Below, one piece after another: positions 6,577 through 14,362 of a stretch of 30,883 nucleotides of DNA. The notes beneath the pieces are model-generated. The model saw nothing but the letters and a program-made list of their open reading frames with translations, ran no database searches and was not told the DNA's origin. The stretch is from a virus, in the IMG/VR virus record IMGVR_UViG_3300042515_002946, positions 1 to 30,883 of that record; one strand, written 5' to 3'. A program made the translations under genes and the position numbers. The number at the start of each line of letters is the position of its first letter. Positions within the stretch are counted from its first letter, which is position 1.

Positions 6577-9500
6577 TGTCGAACAGCATTAATCCAGGGT
6601 CTATCCATCTAGGAGGAGATGTACCACAATACTACGCAGAGTATTTCCCTGCTTATGATTCGGTAAACAATCCGAAACCTCCTTCCTGTGCTATCCCTGA
6701 CGGTATTGAAGTAGCGGTAAGCTCTACCGAACTGCTTCCAATTAACGAAGCCTGTGTATTCCAATTTCCGGATGTTACACCCATTCCTCCGGTGTACACC
6801 CCTCCGTATATTGCTCCTCCCTCCTGTCTAAGCTTTACAGCAGAATCCAAAATAAAAGCAGTAAACGCAGCTAAAAACAGCACGTTTACTCTTACCGCTG
6901 CAGGACCCAGCAACTGCGGAGTAGTACTAGACGGACAGATTGATGTGGCTGCTTGCGAAGACTTCAAAGCCACAACGAACATAACTTTCGCTGGAGCTGC
7001 TCGTAACACAGCTACAAACAATAGCTCCATAATTATCTCGGCTGCGTCTATACCTAATTGCGGACTAGACATCTCAGGCACTATCAGTGTTGAGGCCTGT
7101 GAGACGTTCACGGCCGATACCTCGAAACTCTCCTTTTCAGGAGCCGCCGCAGGCTCCTTCATGAGTATTGTTTCAACATCCACTCCGAATTGTGGCTTTG
7201 TAATTGATGGGAATATCAACGTAGCGGCTTGTCAGTCTTTTGACGCTAACGTAGATATCAATATTTCCGGAACAGCCGTACAAAAAAGTCTGTTCAGTAT
7301 AACTCCGTCCAGTCAACCCAATTGCGGGTTTACCTTGAAAGGAGATGTTGAAATTAATGCGTGTCCCAGTTTCAGCCTTAAAGTGCTGGAAGGACGTTCT
7401 CCTAAAGTGACCGTTAAAGACTATAACGGCGTATTTTTAAGTAGCGCGACAATTACATCAGCATTAACCGTAACAGGCACCGACTGCGAAAAATTTCTAA
7501 AGCTAGATTTTACAGATATAGTGATAGATATACCCCCGGCTTCATACTTTGTTGGAGGAGGGGGAGGAAGCACAACCTTCACTATAGATCAAGACCGCAT
7601 AGACATAAAAACTATAGGAGGCGAAGCATCCAGACAATGGACTGCCCTCTCAGATGGTCCTTACCTACGTCAAACAGGAAACGAGCTGCAATTATCAGGC
7701 ACTCTGTCTCCTCCCTACTTCGGTTGCGGAGATTCGCAAACCGATGATGGCGATATGGTCTTCAGAACACTTAATCTTGAAGAACTAGATGTTACTCTGC
7801 TGAAGAAAAATAGCTGCTGCTCATTGCCATCAGAAAATGAAATAAACATATGTGATGGAAGTTTGTTCATGACCTGCTCAAACCAGGCAGATCCTAACAT
7901 AATTGACTTGTGTGCCTCTGATCCAAACGCATCAAGACCTACACTTAAATTCTCGGGAGTTGGATCAATAAGCTACATCGACGATTACTACAACACAGAT
8001 TTGCGGGCCTATCATATGCGAGTCGCTGAAGGCGGCACAAATGGAGCTCGTAATTACGCCTCTCTAGAACTAAATTATAGTGCCGGAGGCCTAGCCAGAC
8101 TCAACATACAAAACAACGCTACATATAGCACACAGCTGGCAGGGAATACCTTCTATCAAGGAGACAGTCTCTATAATTACATTCAATTTCCTGGTCCCGA
8201 CAACGACAATTCAGCATTTCGTATCGTTATACGCAACGACGACGTATTTAAGACTGTCATAACCGGAAGCAATATATACACAGGGATAGACGGTAAAAAC
8301 GCAAGCATATCTCCAGGAGATATGTGGATAAAACAATCTAACTCAAGTTATGCACGTATTAACGGAGCTAATGTATATATCACTGACGATGGAGGAACTA
8401 CGAATACAAATATTTCCCCTGGAGATATTTATGTAGTTGATTCTAACTCTGCGTTTACAAGAATTCAAAGCACCAATCTGTATCTAACCTCCGACGGAGG
8501 TACTACAAACACAAGCATCAGCCCTGCAGAGGCCTACTTCAAAAAATCTGCTACAGATTATACAAAAATTGATGGAGGTACGATATACTGTAACGCCGCT
8601 GACGGCACACAGATGTCGGTCAACTCTAACGATCTATGGCTTAAGGATAGCTCGACGTCGTACACACATCTTGATGCAAACACCATATACACCACTTCGA
8701 GCCCTTCTGAAAATTCAAGTATAACTCCAGGTAAGGCAACGATAAAAAAATCGTCAGGCTACACGGATATAGACGGAGCTACTTTATATGTTGGGAACGG
8801 AGGAGTCGGTGCAAATAACGATAGCATCAGTATAGGTATAGCTTCAGGAGCTCATGTAGAAGTAACCGATGGTACTTCAGGAGGAAAACTAAGCGGGAAT
8901 AATCTATATGTCTATTCTGGCTCAGATTCGACAACAGTAAATTCTAACCATGTATTTGTCAATAACTCTACAGGCGAAAGTACTCTAGGTGCGAGCAGTC
9001 TTACTCTCAATGATAACACAAATACAGGAGGCTACTACACCAGCAGTTTGTCTTTAACTCTAGGTTCACACTCTACAGTACTGAACACGAACAATCTGTA
9101 TATAGAAAAGGATTCTGCAGGAGCTTGTACTCTGGGTGTCAGTAGTCTGTCTCTTAGTGATGGAACAAACTCAGGCAACTATAACGTTGCTGACCTTACA
9201 GTTCGCAAAGGGACTAAGAGCGTAACCATAGATGCCGCCACTCCGTATGTTGAACTGAGCAGCGGTACAGCTAATGTCACAAAGCTGAGTTACGGAGCGC
9301 TAGCTATACATGACGGAACAAACAAAGCAGATCTTGCTCCCTCTAGTCTCACAGTTAGAGAAGGAACTAAATCCGCTGCTTATAAAGCAACAGGCATAGA
9401 TTATAACGACGCTAATTTACAGTCGCAGCTTTATGCAGGAAATCTTTGGGTAAAGACCGACAGCACAAACTACACACATATAGCAGGATCACGGATTTAC

Positions 9501-11330
9501 TCCGGCAACGGCAGCACGGCTAGTGTAGATATTTCAGGGCTGAACGGTACGGTGGAAGCAACTGCAGGTACGCTAGGAGGTAAACTGACTCCCGGCAGCC
9601 TTTCAGTCTATTCTTCTGCGTCAGTAACATCTGCTTTAACTGCAGCTTTACTAACTTTAACCTCTGGGGTAGCCTCTTCAACGCTAGGTCCCTCAAGTCT
9701 AGAACTAGGTTCCGGTACAAATAAAGGAAACTACAACATAGGTGATTTTACTATTCGAGACATTGCAGCAACAGGAAAGTACGTATCCGCTTCGGCAGGA
9801 GACCCTAGCCTGACTCTCGGAGTAGGAATCAAAACAACAAAGCTGTCGTATGGAGCTCTCAGCCTCAATGACGGCACAAATATAGCTAATTTTACACCCA
9901 AATCTATAATTCTGCGTGACGGAGCAGAATCCACAACATACGGAGTAGGGCAATTTTCAATAGCTAACGGATCAGGATCTTCTGCTACGGTCGGAGCTAC
10001 AGAGATATGGTCGAATATTTCAGGAACAAACTACACAAAAATAACAGGAGCTTCCATATATTCAGGAGACGGCTCAAACTACAGTGTAAATATTGAAGGT
10101 ACGCTAGGTAAACTGGGAGTGCAGCAAGGTGCAAATATAGGTGTCGAGACGCTTCCAACTTACCTGTTAGTTTACAATAATGGTATCGGTGCGAGTAATA
10201 CTATAAACGCCTCGTCGTCGTCCATAGTGCTCGGCTCGGCCTCCTCTTCTTTAGGACCAAGTAGTTTATCGTTAAGTACCGGGACGGATACCGGAAACTA
10301 TAATGTTTCTGATCTTACATTACGTAAAGGCACCAACACAATTACAGCCAGCGCTGACACCAAGACTTTAGAAATCAACGACACTTCAACTTCTAGTAAA
10401 TCTCTACTAAAAGGAAACAGTCTGCGATTAGAGGGATCAGGAAGCGCTAGCGATTACACAAACTCAAGCGTCACAGTAAGAGGCAGTAACAACAGGTCAG
10501 TAGCAATTAGTACCGGAACAAGTCCAAACATACTCATCTCGACAGGAACAATCTCATCTACACTAGGCACATCTAGTCTTGAGCTAGGTACAGGTACAAT
10601 TACTGGAGCAGCGAACTACAATATAGCTGACTGGACTATCCGCGCAGGACTAAACACATACATAAGTGCGGTAGCTTCTAGTACCTCAAACATCTTAATT
10701 TCCGCCTCAGGCGTATCGTCAACTCTAGGAACATTGAGTCTGCAGCTAGGAACAGGAAGCACAAACGCAGCAAGCTATAATGTTAGTGATCTGTCTATTA
10801 ATCTTGGGTCCCACTCGGCTACTCTCTCAACAAACAGTCTGTATATAGAAAAGGATTCTGCAGGAGCTTGTACTCTGGGTGTCAGTAGTCTGTCTCTTAG
10901 TGATGGAACAAACTCAGGCAACTATAACGTTGCTGACCTTACAGTTCGTAAAGGGAATAAGTATGTAACAATTGACTCTAATGCTTCTTCCTTAGCCTTA
11001 CATAATGGAGGGCAAACAGGAACATATACCAATGAGAACATTAGCCTTGCGGCTTCTGCAGGAGGCAGCATAGCCATAAACTCTTCGCTAGGTAACTTTA
11101 CCTCTAGTGTAGGCACAAAGACATCGACACTAGGTACAAGCAGCTTATCTCTGTCCGACGGAGCAAACACAGGCAATTATAACGTTTCTGATTTAACTCT
11201 AAGGTCAGGAACCAAAACAATAACGCTTGACGCAGCAAGTCTTCCTAGCAGCGCATCTTTTCAGCAAATTACAATATGTGTTAATGGTACAAACCGCACT
11301 GCCTGGGTATTAATGACAACTCCTAGCTAA
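6576..11330 (+). CDS. Long repetitive tail fibre / adhesin protein
   Basis: This 1,584-residue protein is low in charge and rich in Ser, Thr, Asn and Gly, as in phage fibres. The N-terminal part (about residues 84-265) holds four 44-48 residue modules, each with an NCG Cys and an AC Cys 13 residues later (Cys114/127, 162/175, 206/219, 250/263). The rest is built from degenerate modules of the type SSLSLSDGT-NSGNYNVADLTVRKGTK, repeated many times between about residues 560 and 1570. Another group with YTKIDG, NASISPGD and YTDIDG elements covers about 560-800. The C-terminus FQQITICVNGTNRTAWVLM resembles the end of fibres in other environmental phages. A 111-bp perfect direct repeat lies inside it. 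Receptor binding or virion surface display is the likely role. It is co-directional with the cysteine-rich gene 7 nt downstream. Confidence 0.8.
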   Translation: MSNSINPGSIHLGGDVPQYYAEYFPAYDSVNNPKPPSCAIPDGIEVAVSSTELLPINEACVFQFPDVTPIPPVYTPPYIAPPSCLSFTAESKIKAVNAAKNSTFTLTAAGPSNCGVVLDGQIDVAACEDFKATTNITFAGAARNTATNNSSIIISAASIPNCGLDISGTISVEACETFTADTSKLSFSGAAAGSFMSIVSTSTPNCGFVIDGNINVAACQSFDANVDINISGTAVQKSLFSITPSSQPNCGFTLKGDVEINACPSFSLKVLEGRSPKVTVKDYNGVFLSSATITSALTVTGTDCEKFLKLDFTDIVIDIPPASYFVGGGGGSTTFTIDQDRIDIKTIGGEASRQWTALSDGPYLRQTGNELQLSGTLSPPYFGCGDSQTDDGDMVFRTLNLEELDVTLLKKNSCCSLPSENEINICDGSLFMTCSNQADPNIIDLCASDPNASRPTLKFSGVGSISYIDDYYNTDLRAYHMRVAEGGTNGARNYASLELNYSAGGLARLNIQNNATYSTQLAGNTFYQGDSLYNYIQFPGPDNDNSAFRIVIRNDDVFKTVITGSNIYTGIDGKNASISPGDMWIKQSNSSYARINGANVYITDDGGTTNTNISPGDIYVVDSNSAFTRIQSTNLYLTSDGGTTNTSISPAEAYFKKSATDYTKIDGGTIYCNAADGTQMSVNSNDLWLKDSSTSYTHLDANTIYTTSSPSENSSITPGKATIKKSSGYTDIDGATLYVGNGGVGANNDSISIGIASGAHVEVTDGTSGGKLSGNNLYVYSGSDSTTVNSNHVFVNNSTGESTLGASSLTLNDNTNTGGYYTSSLSLTLGSHSTVLNTNNLYIEKDSAGACTLGVSSLSLSDGTNSGNYNVADLTVRKGTKSVTIDAATPYVELSSGTANVTKLSYGALAIHDGTNKADLAPSSLTVREGTKSAAYKATGIDYNDANLQSQLYAGNLWVKTDSTNYTHIAGSRIYSGNGSTASVDISGLNGTVEATAGTLGGKLTPGSLSVYSSASVTSALTAALLTLTSGVASSTLGPSSLELGSGTNKGNYNIGDFTIRDIAATGKYVSASAGDPSLTLGVGIKTTKLSYGALSLNDGTNIANFTPKSIILRDGAESTTYGVGQFSIANGSGSSATVGATEIWSNISGTNYTKITGASIYSGDGSNYSVNIEGTLGKLGVQQGANIGVETLPTYLLVYNNGIGASNTINASSSSIVLGSASSSLGPSSLSLSTGTDTGNYNVSDLTLRKGTNTITASADTKTLEINDTSTSSKSLLKGNSLRLEGSGSASDYTNSSVTVRGSNNRSVAISTGTSPNILISTGTISSTLGTSSLELGTGTITGAANYNIADWTIRAGLNTYISAVASSTSNILISASGVSSTLGTLSLQLGTGSTNAASYNVSDLSINLGSHSATLSTNSLYIEKDSAGACTLGVSSLSLSDGTNSGNYNVADLTVRKGNKYVTIDSNASSLALHNGGQTGTYTNENISLAASAGGSIAINSSLGNFTSSVGTKTSTLGTSSLSLSDGANTGNYNVSDLTLRSGTKTITLDAASLPSSASFQQITICVNGTNRTAWVLMTTPS
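9095..9205 (+). repeat. 111-bp perfect direct repeat, copy 1 (in fibre gene)
   Basis: Bases 9095-9205 are identical to 10838-10948, offset 1,743 bp (581 codons, so in frame). Flanking bases diverge at 9094/10837 and 9206/10949. The surrounding modules are only loosely similar, so the identity suggests recent gene conversion or duplication. Confidence 0.9.
10838..10948 (+). repeat. 111-bp perfect direct repeat, copy 2 (in fibre gene)
   Basis: This is the second copy of the repeat at 9095-9205. It encodes the same fibre segment, beginning LYIEKDSAGACTLGVSSL and ending in NVADLTVR. Recombination between the copies would delete or duplicate 581 codons without a frameshift. Confidence 0.9.
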
Positions 11331-11337
11331 TAATAAT

Positions 11338-11706
11338 ATGTCTTGGTTATTTCCTGTAATACAAGGTACAGAGTGTAAATGTAATTGTCCGGCGCAACGC
11401 TGTGATGACAAATGTGCCACAAACTATGACCCGTCAGGTACTGCTCCTCCATGCTCCGACAAGTCATGTTGCTCGTATCCAACTGATCCTGTTCGAGGTT
11501 GCACCGACCCTACAGCATCCAATTACAATGAATGTGCTACAATAGATGACAACTCATGCAAATCAGGATCGCGGTGTCCTGCTCCCGAGTGCTGTCCTGG
11601 AGAAACAGGCACCGGTTGCGGACAATGCTCGAACGGTCAACCGTGTTGTATTTGTGGCTCCGGCCAAGCCCCTGTAGGTCCTAATTGCGCTTGCGTCTTC
11701 GTTTAA
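11338..11706 (+). CDS. Cysteine-rich small protein with GCTDPxASNYN motif
   Basis: Of 122 residues, 21 are cysteine (about 17%), including several CC and CxC pairs (CKCNC, ECCPG, PCCICG). The segment GCTDPTASNYNECATIDDNS matches the widespread GCTDPxAxNYxxxAxxDDGSC type repeat found in secreted surface proteins of Bacteroidota and in environmental phage proteins. A weaker earlier copy is CATNYDPSGTAPPCSDKSC. There is no obvious signal peptide; the N-terminus MSWLFPVIQG is only weakly hydrophobic. The gene lies 7 nt after the fibre stop, suggesting a fibre-associated or disulfide/metal-stabilised virion component. The function is inferred. Confidence 0.65.
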   Translation: MSWLFPVIQGTECKCNCPAQRCDDKCATNYDPSGTAPPCSDKSCCSYPTDPVRGCTDPTASNYNECATIDDNSCKSGSRCPAPECCPGETGTGCGQCSNGQPCCICGSGQAPVGPNCACVFV

Positions 11707-11724
11707 AGTTAATAATATGTAGCA

Positions 11725-12261
11725 ATGGAAGAAGAATTGACCAAATATGAAAAGCTTGAGGTTGTAATGTACGCCATGACCTTGACTGAGCGTGCCGATA
11801 AACGTGACCTTTGGCTAAACAAAGGGGCGTTTGCTCGCGTACATAGTCGAGGACCTCGAGCATTGTTTGACTACTGGAAGGCGCGACTGGATTCTGATCC
11901 TTTGGTAGAAGATTTGCTAAACACTACCTGGGCTAGATTTGTTGCTGAGACAGAAAATCCACCCGCGACCGCCAAGAGCATTTCGGTACAGCCAAATAAA
12001 GTATCTGCGTTAACAAAAGCAAAAACACTACTACAGGCAGTAAAAAATTTTACAGCAAGCGGGTTCGTTTTTGCTAGTGACGAAGTGTATAATCAAAGAC
12101 TAGCTATTTGCAAATCTTGTGAGTTTTGGGACGCTGCTTCTTTTGTCAATACCGGCAGCTGTACTTTGTGTGGGTGCTCTACAAAAGCTAAACTAAAGCT
12201 GCCTCTGGAAAAATGTCCTGCAGATAAATGGCTCCCTGTTAGTGTTCAGGAACATCAATAG
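11725..12261 (+). CDS. Zinc-ribbon protein of unknown function
   Basis: This 178-residue protein has a helical, charged N-terminal part (about residues 1-75), a linker, and a C-terminal cysteine cluster from about residue 128: CKSCEFWD, then CTLCGC, then EKCPADKW. The pattern CxxC-(~14)-CxxCGC...CPxxKW is a zinc-ribbon-like signature seen in many environmental phage proteins (DUF6171-like by eye). A nucleic-acid or protein-binding role is plausible but not shown. The start has the leader aatatgtagca with no Shine-Dalgarno sequence. Its 3' end overlaps by 23 bp with the converging minus-strand polymerase fragment gene. Confidence 0.65.
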   Translation: MEEELTKYEKLEVVMYAMTLTERADKRDLWLNKGAFARVHSRGPRALFDYWKARLDSDPLVEDLLNTTWARFVAETENPPATAKSISVQPNKVSALTKAKTLLQAVKNFTASGFVFASDEVYNQRLAICKSCEFWDAASFVNTGSCTLCGCSTKAKLKLPLEKCPADKWLPVSVQEHQ

Positions 12262-12931
12262 TAGAGCTTAAAAATTCCTGATGGTCTATCCATACGGCTT
12301 TGCCTGTACTGTTATCTATTACTTTGCGATAGATTTTTCCGTCGCTTCCTTTGCGTGCGTTATTCACAAAGAAGTTTACAACTCCGATTGTAGTAGCCTC
12401 TACGGTTTGAATGGGATCAAGTAATCCAAACTGACTCTCATTCACTTCTCGAGAACTATCTGGAATAGCTTCACTAGATCCTATTCCTCCCATACCCATC
12501 TTGGTCACTTTGTGAGCAAGCATATACTGCTCCATAGGATTTACTCCCTCGATATTCTGAGCCAGCGAGTTCCCGACAAACACACTCTTCACCTGAGGAC
12601 TAAAAAACCCTCCATGCAGCCACGAAAGATTCCTTTTTTGTCTTAGCTTGTTTTTAGCTTTTAGTTGAATCTTGCCTGCGTCATGTTCGATATGTTCTTT
12701 TATAAAATCCTCAGGACCTAAAAATTTCGAAAAGACTACGTTATCACGATCATCAGGCTCCTCTTGTCTTCCGTACACTCTAAGAAGCTTTTGAGAAGCA
12801 TTCAGCACAAGGAGAGGACTTAGAGAAGTCGTCGTCAGCCCGAGAGTCCTGCCCATGACGCTAGCATCGAGTTTCATGTTTCTAAAACTCTCTTTAAGTT
12901 TAGTTATTTTTTCTTGTTTACTTAGAGCCAT
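12239..12931 (-). CDS. RNA polymerase beta subunit, central (fork / rifampicin-pocket) fragment
   Basis: This 230-residue protein is a second piece of polymerase beta. Residues 58-64 (EPDDRDN) parallel bacterial DDIDHLGNR. Residues 111-149 align without gaps to the E. coli rifampicin region: VKSVFVGNSLAQ, NPMEQYM, HKVTKMGMGG (E. coli VKEFFGSSQLSQ, NPLSEIT, RRISALGPGG). Then come DPIQTVEATTIGV (CPIETPEGPNIGL) and KIYRKV (ETPYRKV). It starts at a clean ATG with leader tataaactaat and ends soon after HQEFLSSTID, well short of the hybrid-binding and flap regions. The first ~60 residues may continue where the 4415-5080 fragment stops. It lies on the strand opposite to that fragment, about 7 kb away. 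The remaining beta and all of beta-prime would have to be outside the window. Confidence 0.85.
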   Translation of the reverse strand: MALSKQEKITKLKESFRNMKLDASVMGRTLGLTTTSLSPLLVLNASQKLLRVYGRQEEPDDRDNVVFSKFLGPEDFIKEHIEHDAGKIQLKAKNKLRQKRNLSWLHGGFFSPQVKSVFVGNSLAQNIEGVNPMEQYMLAHKVTKMGMGGIGSSEAIPDSSREVNESQFGLLDPIQTVEATTIGVVNFFVNNARKGSDGKIYRKVIDNSTGKAVWIDHQEFLSSTIDVPEH

Positions 12932-12977
12932 ATTAGTTTATAGTAATGTATATCTGACAAAAAAACAACAGAAAGAG

Positions 12978-13166
12978 ATGAGATTTGAATTTGACTACGA
13001 TACAGAAGCAGAGCAAATAACTATCGTCTATGATGGAGTTTTCACTTTGACTGTTGATTATGATGGGGAGAAATTAATTTTCAAGAATTTTGATAGAGTT
13101 GAAGACGACGAGATTGAGAAGATCTTGAAAACCCTTTGTCGTGCAGCCTTCGATGTGTTAGGTTAG
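12978..13166 (+). CDS. Small acidic protein
   Basis: I place the start at ATG 12978 (62 residues, MRFEFDYDTEAEQ...), because longer in-frame extensions run through the divergent promoter region and into the opposite gene. The protein is strongly acidic. It has an apparent beta hairpin (ITIVYDGVFTLTVDYDGEKL) and a C-terminal helix (EIEKILKTLCRAAFDVL). It may be a small regulator or DNA mimic, but this is speculation. The next gene starts 6 nt downstream. The leader aacagaaagag is purine-rich and is one of the few here that could act as a Shine-Dalgarno sequence. Confidence 0.55.
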   Translation: MRFEFDYDTEAEQITIVYDGVFTLTVDYDGEKLIFKNFDRVEDDEIEKILKTLCRAAFDVLG

Positions 13167-13172
13167 CCGACC

Positions 13173-13625
13173 ATGAATCCTACAGAAAGAACACGTCCCG
13201 ACTGGGATCAGTACGGGCTTTTACTTGCTTATGCCGCAGCTCAAAGATCTCCTGATCCTTATGTGCAAGTGGGAGCTGCAGCATTTAAGTCAGACCACTC
13301 AACAATAGGTACCGGATACAATGGAACTCCGGCTGGAGTTGAAATAGACTGGTCAGACAGAGATAAGCGACGGCCTTTTGTGGATCATGCTGAATACAAC
13401 TGTCTGAGATATACAAAACAGGGAGAGCCTCACTATCTTTACGTAACTCTATCTCCATGTACGGAGTGCTTAAAGCTGGCAGCAGCTCACGGAGTTAAAG
13501 AAATAATCTACAGTGAACTATATGGCAGAGATCAAGCAGCCTTGCATCTAGCCAGCAGTTTAAATATAAATGTAAGGCAACTAGACAGCTCATATGCGCA
13601 CCTCTTTAAACCACACTCCGTTTGA
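13173..13625 (+). CDS. Deoxycytidylate (dCMP) deaminase family protein
   Basis: This 150-residue protein carries the cytidine/dCMP deaminase zinc-site signature. HAE lies at residues 72-74 (VDHAEYNCLRY), with the proton-shuttle Glu74. SPCTEC lies at residues 95-99, giving zinc ligands His72, Cys96 and Cys99. The N-terminus WDQYGLLLAYAAAQRS, then VGAAAF and GTGYNGTP, matches the dCMP deaminase subfamily, which makes dUMP for thymidylate synthesis. Length fits the family. It lies between a small acidic gene and the amidase-like gene, and upstream of a ribonucleotide reductase, so a role in phage dNTP supply is likely. The next gene overlaps its 3' end by 32 nt. Confidence 0.9.
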   Translation: MNPTERTRPDWDQYGLLLAYAAAQRSPDPYVQVGAAAFKSDHSTIGTGYNGTPAGVEIDWSDRDKRRPFVDHAEYNCLRYTKQGEPHYLYVTLSPCTECLKLAAAHGVKEIIYSELYGRDQAALHLASSLNINVRQLDSSYAHLFKPHSV

Positions 13626-14280
13626 CATATCTTCTAAAAGTTTTGTGTCAGCTCGATCAGACAAAACAAATATTGTTTTGCATGGAAGCCTGTCTAGAAC
13701 GAAATATTCCTATACCTCTGAACAGAATAGTGAAAACTATCTGATGAAGACCTGGGGTCTTCTCGGAGACAAGGTAGCAGGGCATTATGTCGTAGGCAGG
13801 TCAGGAGAAATATTTAGCTGCTTCGATGAGGACTACTGGTCGAATCATCTAGGACCTGACAAGCGGGTCTCTTCCTTGAACAAAAGCAGTATCAGTATCT
13901 ATCTGTGTAATGAGCTTTACTTGGAGAAGGAGAATAGTCGGTATTATGCTTTTGGTTATGTACATCCTTCTAACCTATATAAAGGACCAGTTTTTGAACA
14001 TAAATTCAAAGGATACAACTACTGGGCAGATTACAGCAAAGAGCAAGTGGCGAGCTTGGTTTTATTGCTTAAAGATATATGCTCTCGCTGGGATCTCTCG
14101 ACCACCATGCTTGAAAATACTACGAGGCTGATCCCAAAAGCTTCTGCTCGTGCAACTATAGTTTCTGGAAGTAATGCATCTAGCTCTTCCTACAGTTTGC
14201 CTTTTCCTTCTTGGGCGCTCAACCATCTAAGTCAGTCAGGTGTCTCTATGTTGAGTTGCATTGAAGAAGGCAAGAAGTAA
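13594..14280 (+). CDS. Amidase_2-like (N-acetylmuramoyl-L-alanine amidase) protein
   Basis: This 228-residue protein resembles the Amidase_2/PGRP fold. IVLHGSLSRTKYS holds a first zinc-type His30. HYVVGRSGEIFSCFDED is the typical H-Y-x-V-x-x-x-G-x-I block. YWSNHLG holds a second His85. NKSSISIYLCNEL fits the following SIxIE-type strand. I do not see the usual C-terminal GH...K-DPG ligand region; the tail is PKASARATIVSGS and Ser-rich. It may therefore be inactive, divergent, or a peptidoglycan-binding virion or lysis protein. The start at 13594 overlaps dCMP deaminase by 32 nt; a GTG at 13645 is a shorter alternative but would remove part of the N-terminal strand. A lysis or cell-wall entry role is the best guess. 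Confidence 0.65.
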   Translation: MRTSLNHTPFDISSKSFVSARSDKTNIVLHGSLSRTKYSYTSEQNSENYLMKTWGLLGDKVAGHYVVGRSGEIFSCFDEDYWSNHLGPDKRVSSLNKSSISIYLCNELYLEKENSRYYAFGYVHPSNLYKGPVFEHKFKGYNYWADYSKEQVASLVLLLKDICSRWDLSTTMLENTTRLIPKASARATIVSGSNASSSSYSLPFPSWALNHLSQSGVSMLSCIEEGKK

Positions 14281-14307
14281 ATTTTTGCGGTAAAAAATTA
14301 ATTTTCT

Positions 14308-14332
14308 GTACCCAAACCTCATATTTGGGTAC
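14308..14332. promoter_or_regulatory. 9-bp perfect inverted repeat upstream of reductase gene
   Basis: GTACCCAAA and TTTGGGTAC are separated by 7 bp and overlap the start of TACTATAAA (14330-14338), a promoter-like element. It lies 30 nt before the reductase ATG. It lacks a T tract, so an operator or attenuating hairpin is more likely than a terminator. Confidence 0.55.
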
Positions 14333-14362
14333 TATAAAACCTCACATCAATAACAAACAAAA

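Noticed and set aside
6653-7219. 188-residue reverse frame opposite the fibre N-terminus
   Set aside because: It runs inside a long, clearly repetitive plus-strand gene, has no leader or operon context, and reflects the codon bias of the opposite strand.
12855-12977. Longer start for the small acidic protein
   Set aside because: The extension lies within the opposite beta-fragment gene and the divergent promoter region; ATG 12978 fits better.
14308-14332. Terminator between amidase and reductase genes
   Set aside because: The inverted repeat lacks a following T tract, so termination is unlikely.
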